The notes under the pieces are model-generated. The model did no database searches, was not told where the DNA came from, and saw only the letters and a list, made by a program, of their open reading frames with translations. DNA of 64,000 nucleotides, from assembly GCF_900996225.1 (NCBI RefSeq), contig NZ_CAAJGL010000068.1:1488001-1552000 (forward strand), written 5' to 3'. Shown here piece by piece: positions 63,584-64,000 of the stretch. How positions within the stretch are numbered: position 1 is the first letter of the stretch; the number at the start of each line of letters is the position of its first letter. The DNA is from Paraburkholderia sp. BCC1884. Its GTDB lineage: Bacteria; Pseudomonadota; Gammaproteobacteria; Burkholderiales; Burkholderiaceae. A program made the translations under genes and the position numbers.

Positions 63584-64000
63584 ATGTCCAAGGTCTTTCA
63601 TCGTTCGCCGAAGCAGTCGCTGCCGGTCGCCGTCGCGGGCGAAGGTATCGAGATCGTCGATTCCACCGGCATGCGCTATATCGATGCGTCCGGCGGCGCG
63701 GCCGTCTCGTGTCTTGGTCACAGCAACCAGCGCGTGATCGATGCGATCAAACGGCAGTCGCAACAGTTGCCGTACGCGCACACTTCGTTCTTCACGACCG
63801 AGGCCGCCGAGGAACTGGCCACGCGCCTCGTCGCAAGCGCGCCGCAGGGACTCGATCACGTCTACTTCGTGTCGGGCGGTTCCGAGGCGATCGAGGCGGC
63901 GCTGAAACTCGCGCGTCAATATTTCGTGGAGAAGGGCGAGACGCAGCGCCGTCATTTCATCGCGCGCCGTCAGAGTTATCACGGCAACACGCTGGGCGCG
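63584..64000 (+). CDS. Class III aminotransferase, N-terminal part (3' end outside window)
   Basis: The first 139 residues of a PLP-dependent class III aminotransferase are visible: VDSTGMRYIDASGGAAVSCL, HTSFFTTEAAEELATRLVAS, VYFVSGGSEAIEAALKLARQ and the SYHGNTLGA segment that precedes the PLP-binding aspartate. The catalytic lysine would be further on. AGGAAA lies 10 bases before ATG 63584. Together with the RpiR gene it suggests amine or amino-acid catabolism; the substrate cannot be told yet. Confidence 0.88.
   Translation, partial: MSKVFHRSPKQSLPVAVAGEGIEIVDSTGMRYIDASGGAAVSCLGHSNQRVIDAIKRQSQQLPYAHTSFFTTEAAEELATRLVASAPQGLDHVYFVSGGSEAIEAALKLARQYFVEKGETQRRHFIARRQSYHGNTLGA

Overview
The window is high-GC DNA from a member of the Burkholderia/Paraburkholderia group. 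I infer this from gene content: a DUF4148 secreted protein, an extra IF-1 paralogue, a CoA-acylating valine-catabolism cluster and NasT/NasS. Protein sequences resemble those I remember from this group; no search was run. Nearly all annotation is from reading translations by eye.

Layout. 1-12.3 kb is a non-phosphorylative L-rhamnose locus. One arm (885-5183) has two SDR dehydrogenases, an MFS carrier and L-rhamnonate dehydratase. A LysR gene on the opposite strand separates it from the second arm (6331-12342): rhamnose mutarotase, a lactonase-type amidohydrolase and a complete sugar ABC importer. Together they take L-rhamnose through lactone and L-rhamnonate to 2-keto-3-deoxy-L-rhamnonate and one oxidation beyond; the final hydrolase is not in view. 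12.4-20.7 kb holds nasT-nasS, a TPR/glycosyltransferase-like protein, a subtilisin-type lipoprotein and a CynX-like MFS gene divergent from a FadR-type GntR regulator. 20.8-31.3 kb is mixed housekeeping and small conserved genes: IF-1, a YheO-type regulator, ferredoxin, an AcoR-like activator, an NCS2 purine permease and a slipin/NfeD pair. 31.3-39.3 kb is a valine/isobutyryl-CoA catabolic operon (acyl-CoA dehydrogenase, acyl-CoA synthetase, mmsA, mmsB, 3-hydroxyisobutyryl-CoA hydrolase) divergent from an AraC regulator. 39.4-57.7 kb contains two CsbD genes, several transporters, a YqjI/YqjH-like metal-regulated pair with a striking double-palindrome operator, glutaminase, a MreB paralogue behind a sigma-28-like promoter, citrate synthase and a glycogen-debranching-type enzyme.

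57.8-62.4 kb is the most unusual part. It looks like a transposon-like island with no recognisable complete transposase gene. Both ends carry several copies of one motif, with the copies at the two ends in opposite orientation, and the outer tips share TGTCAT. Its cargo is a tandem pair of paralogous proteins (resembling Imm71/Imm72 immunity proteins as I remember them). Each is preceded by a related short open frame whose stop codon overlaps the next start. Broken genes follow. It lies between a minus-strand gene of unknown function and an RpiR regulator. The last 1.5 kb is that regulator and a class III aminotransferase cut by the window edge; a shared 14-base motif lies upstream of both.

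No rRNA, tRNA or CRISPR array was recognised.
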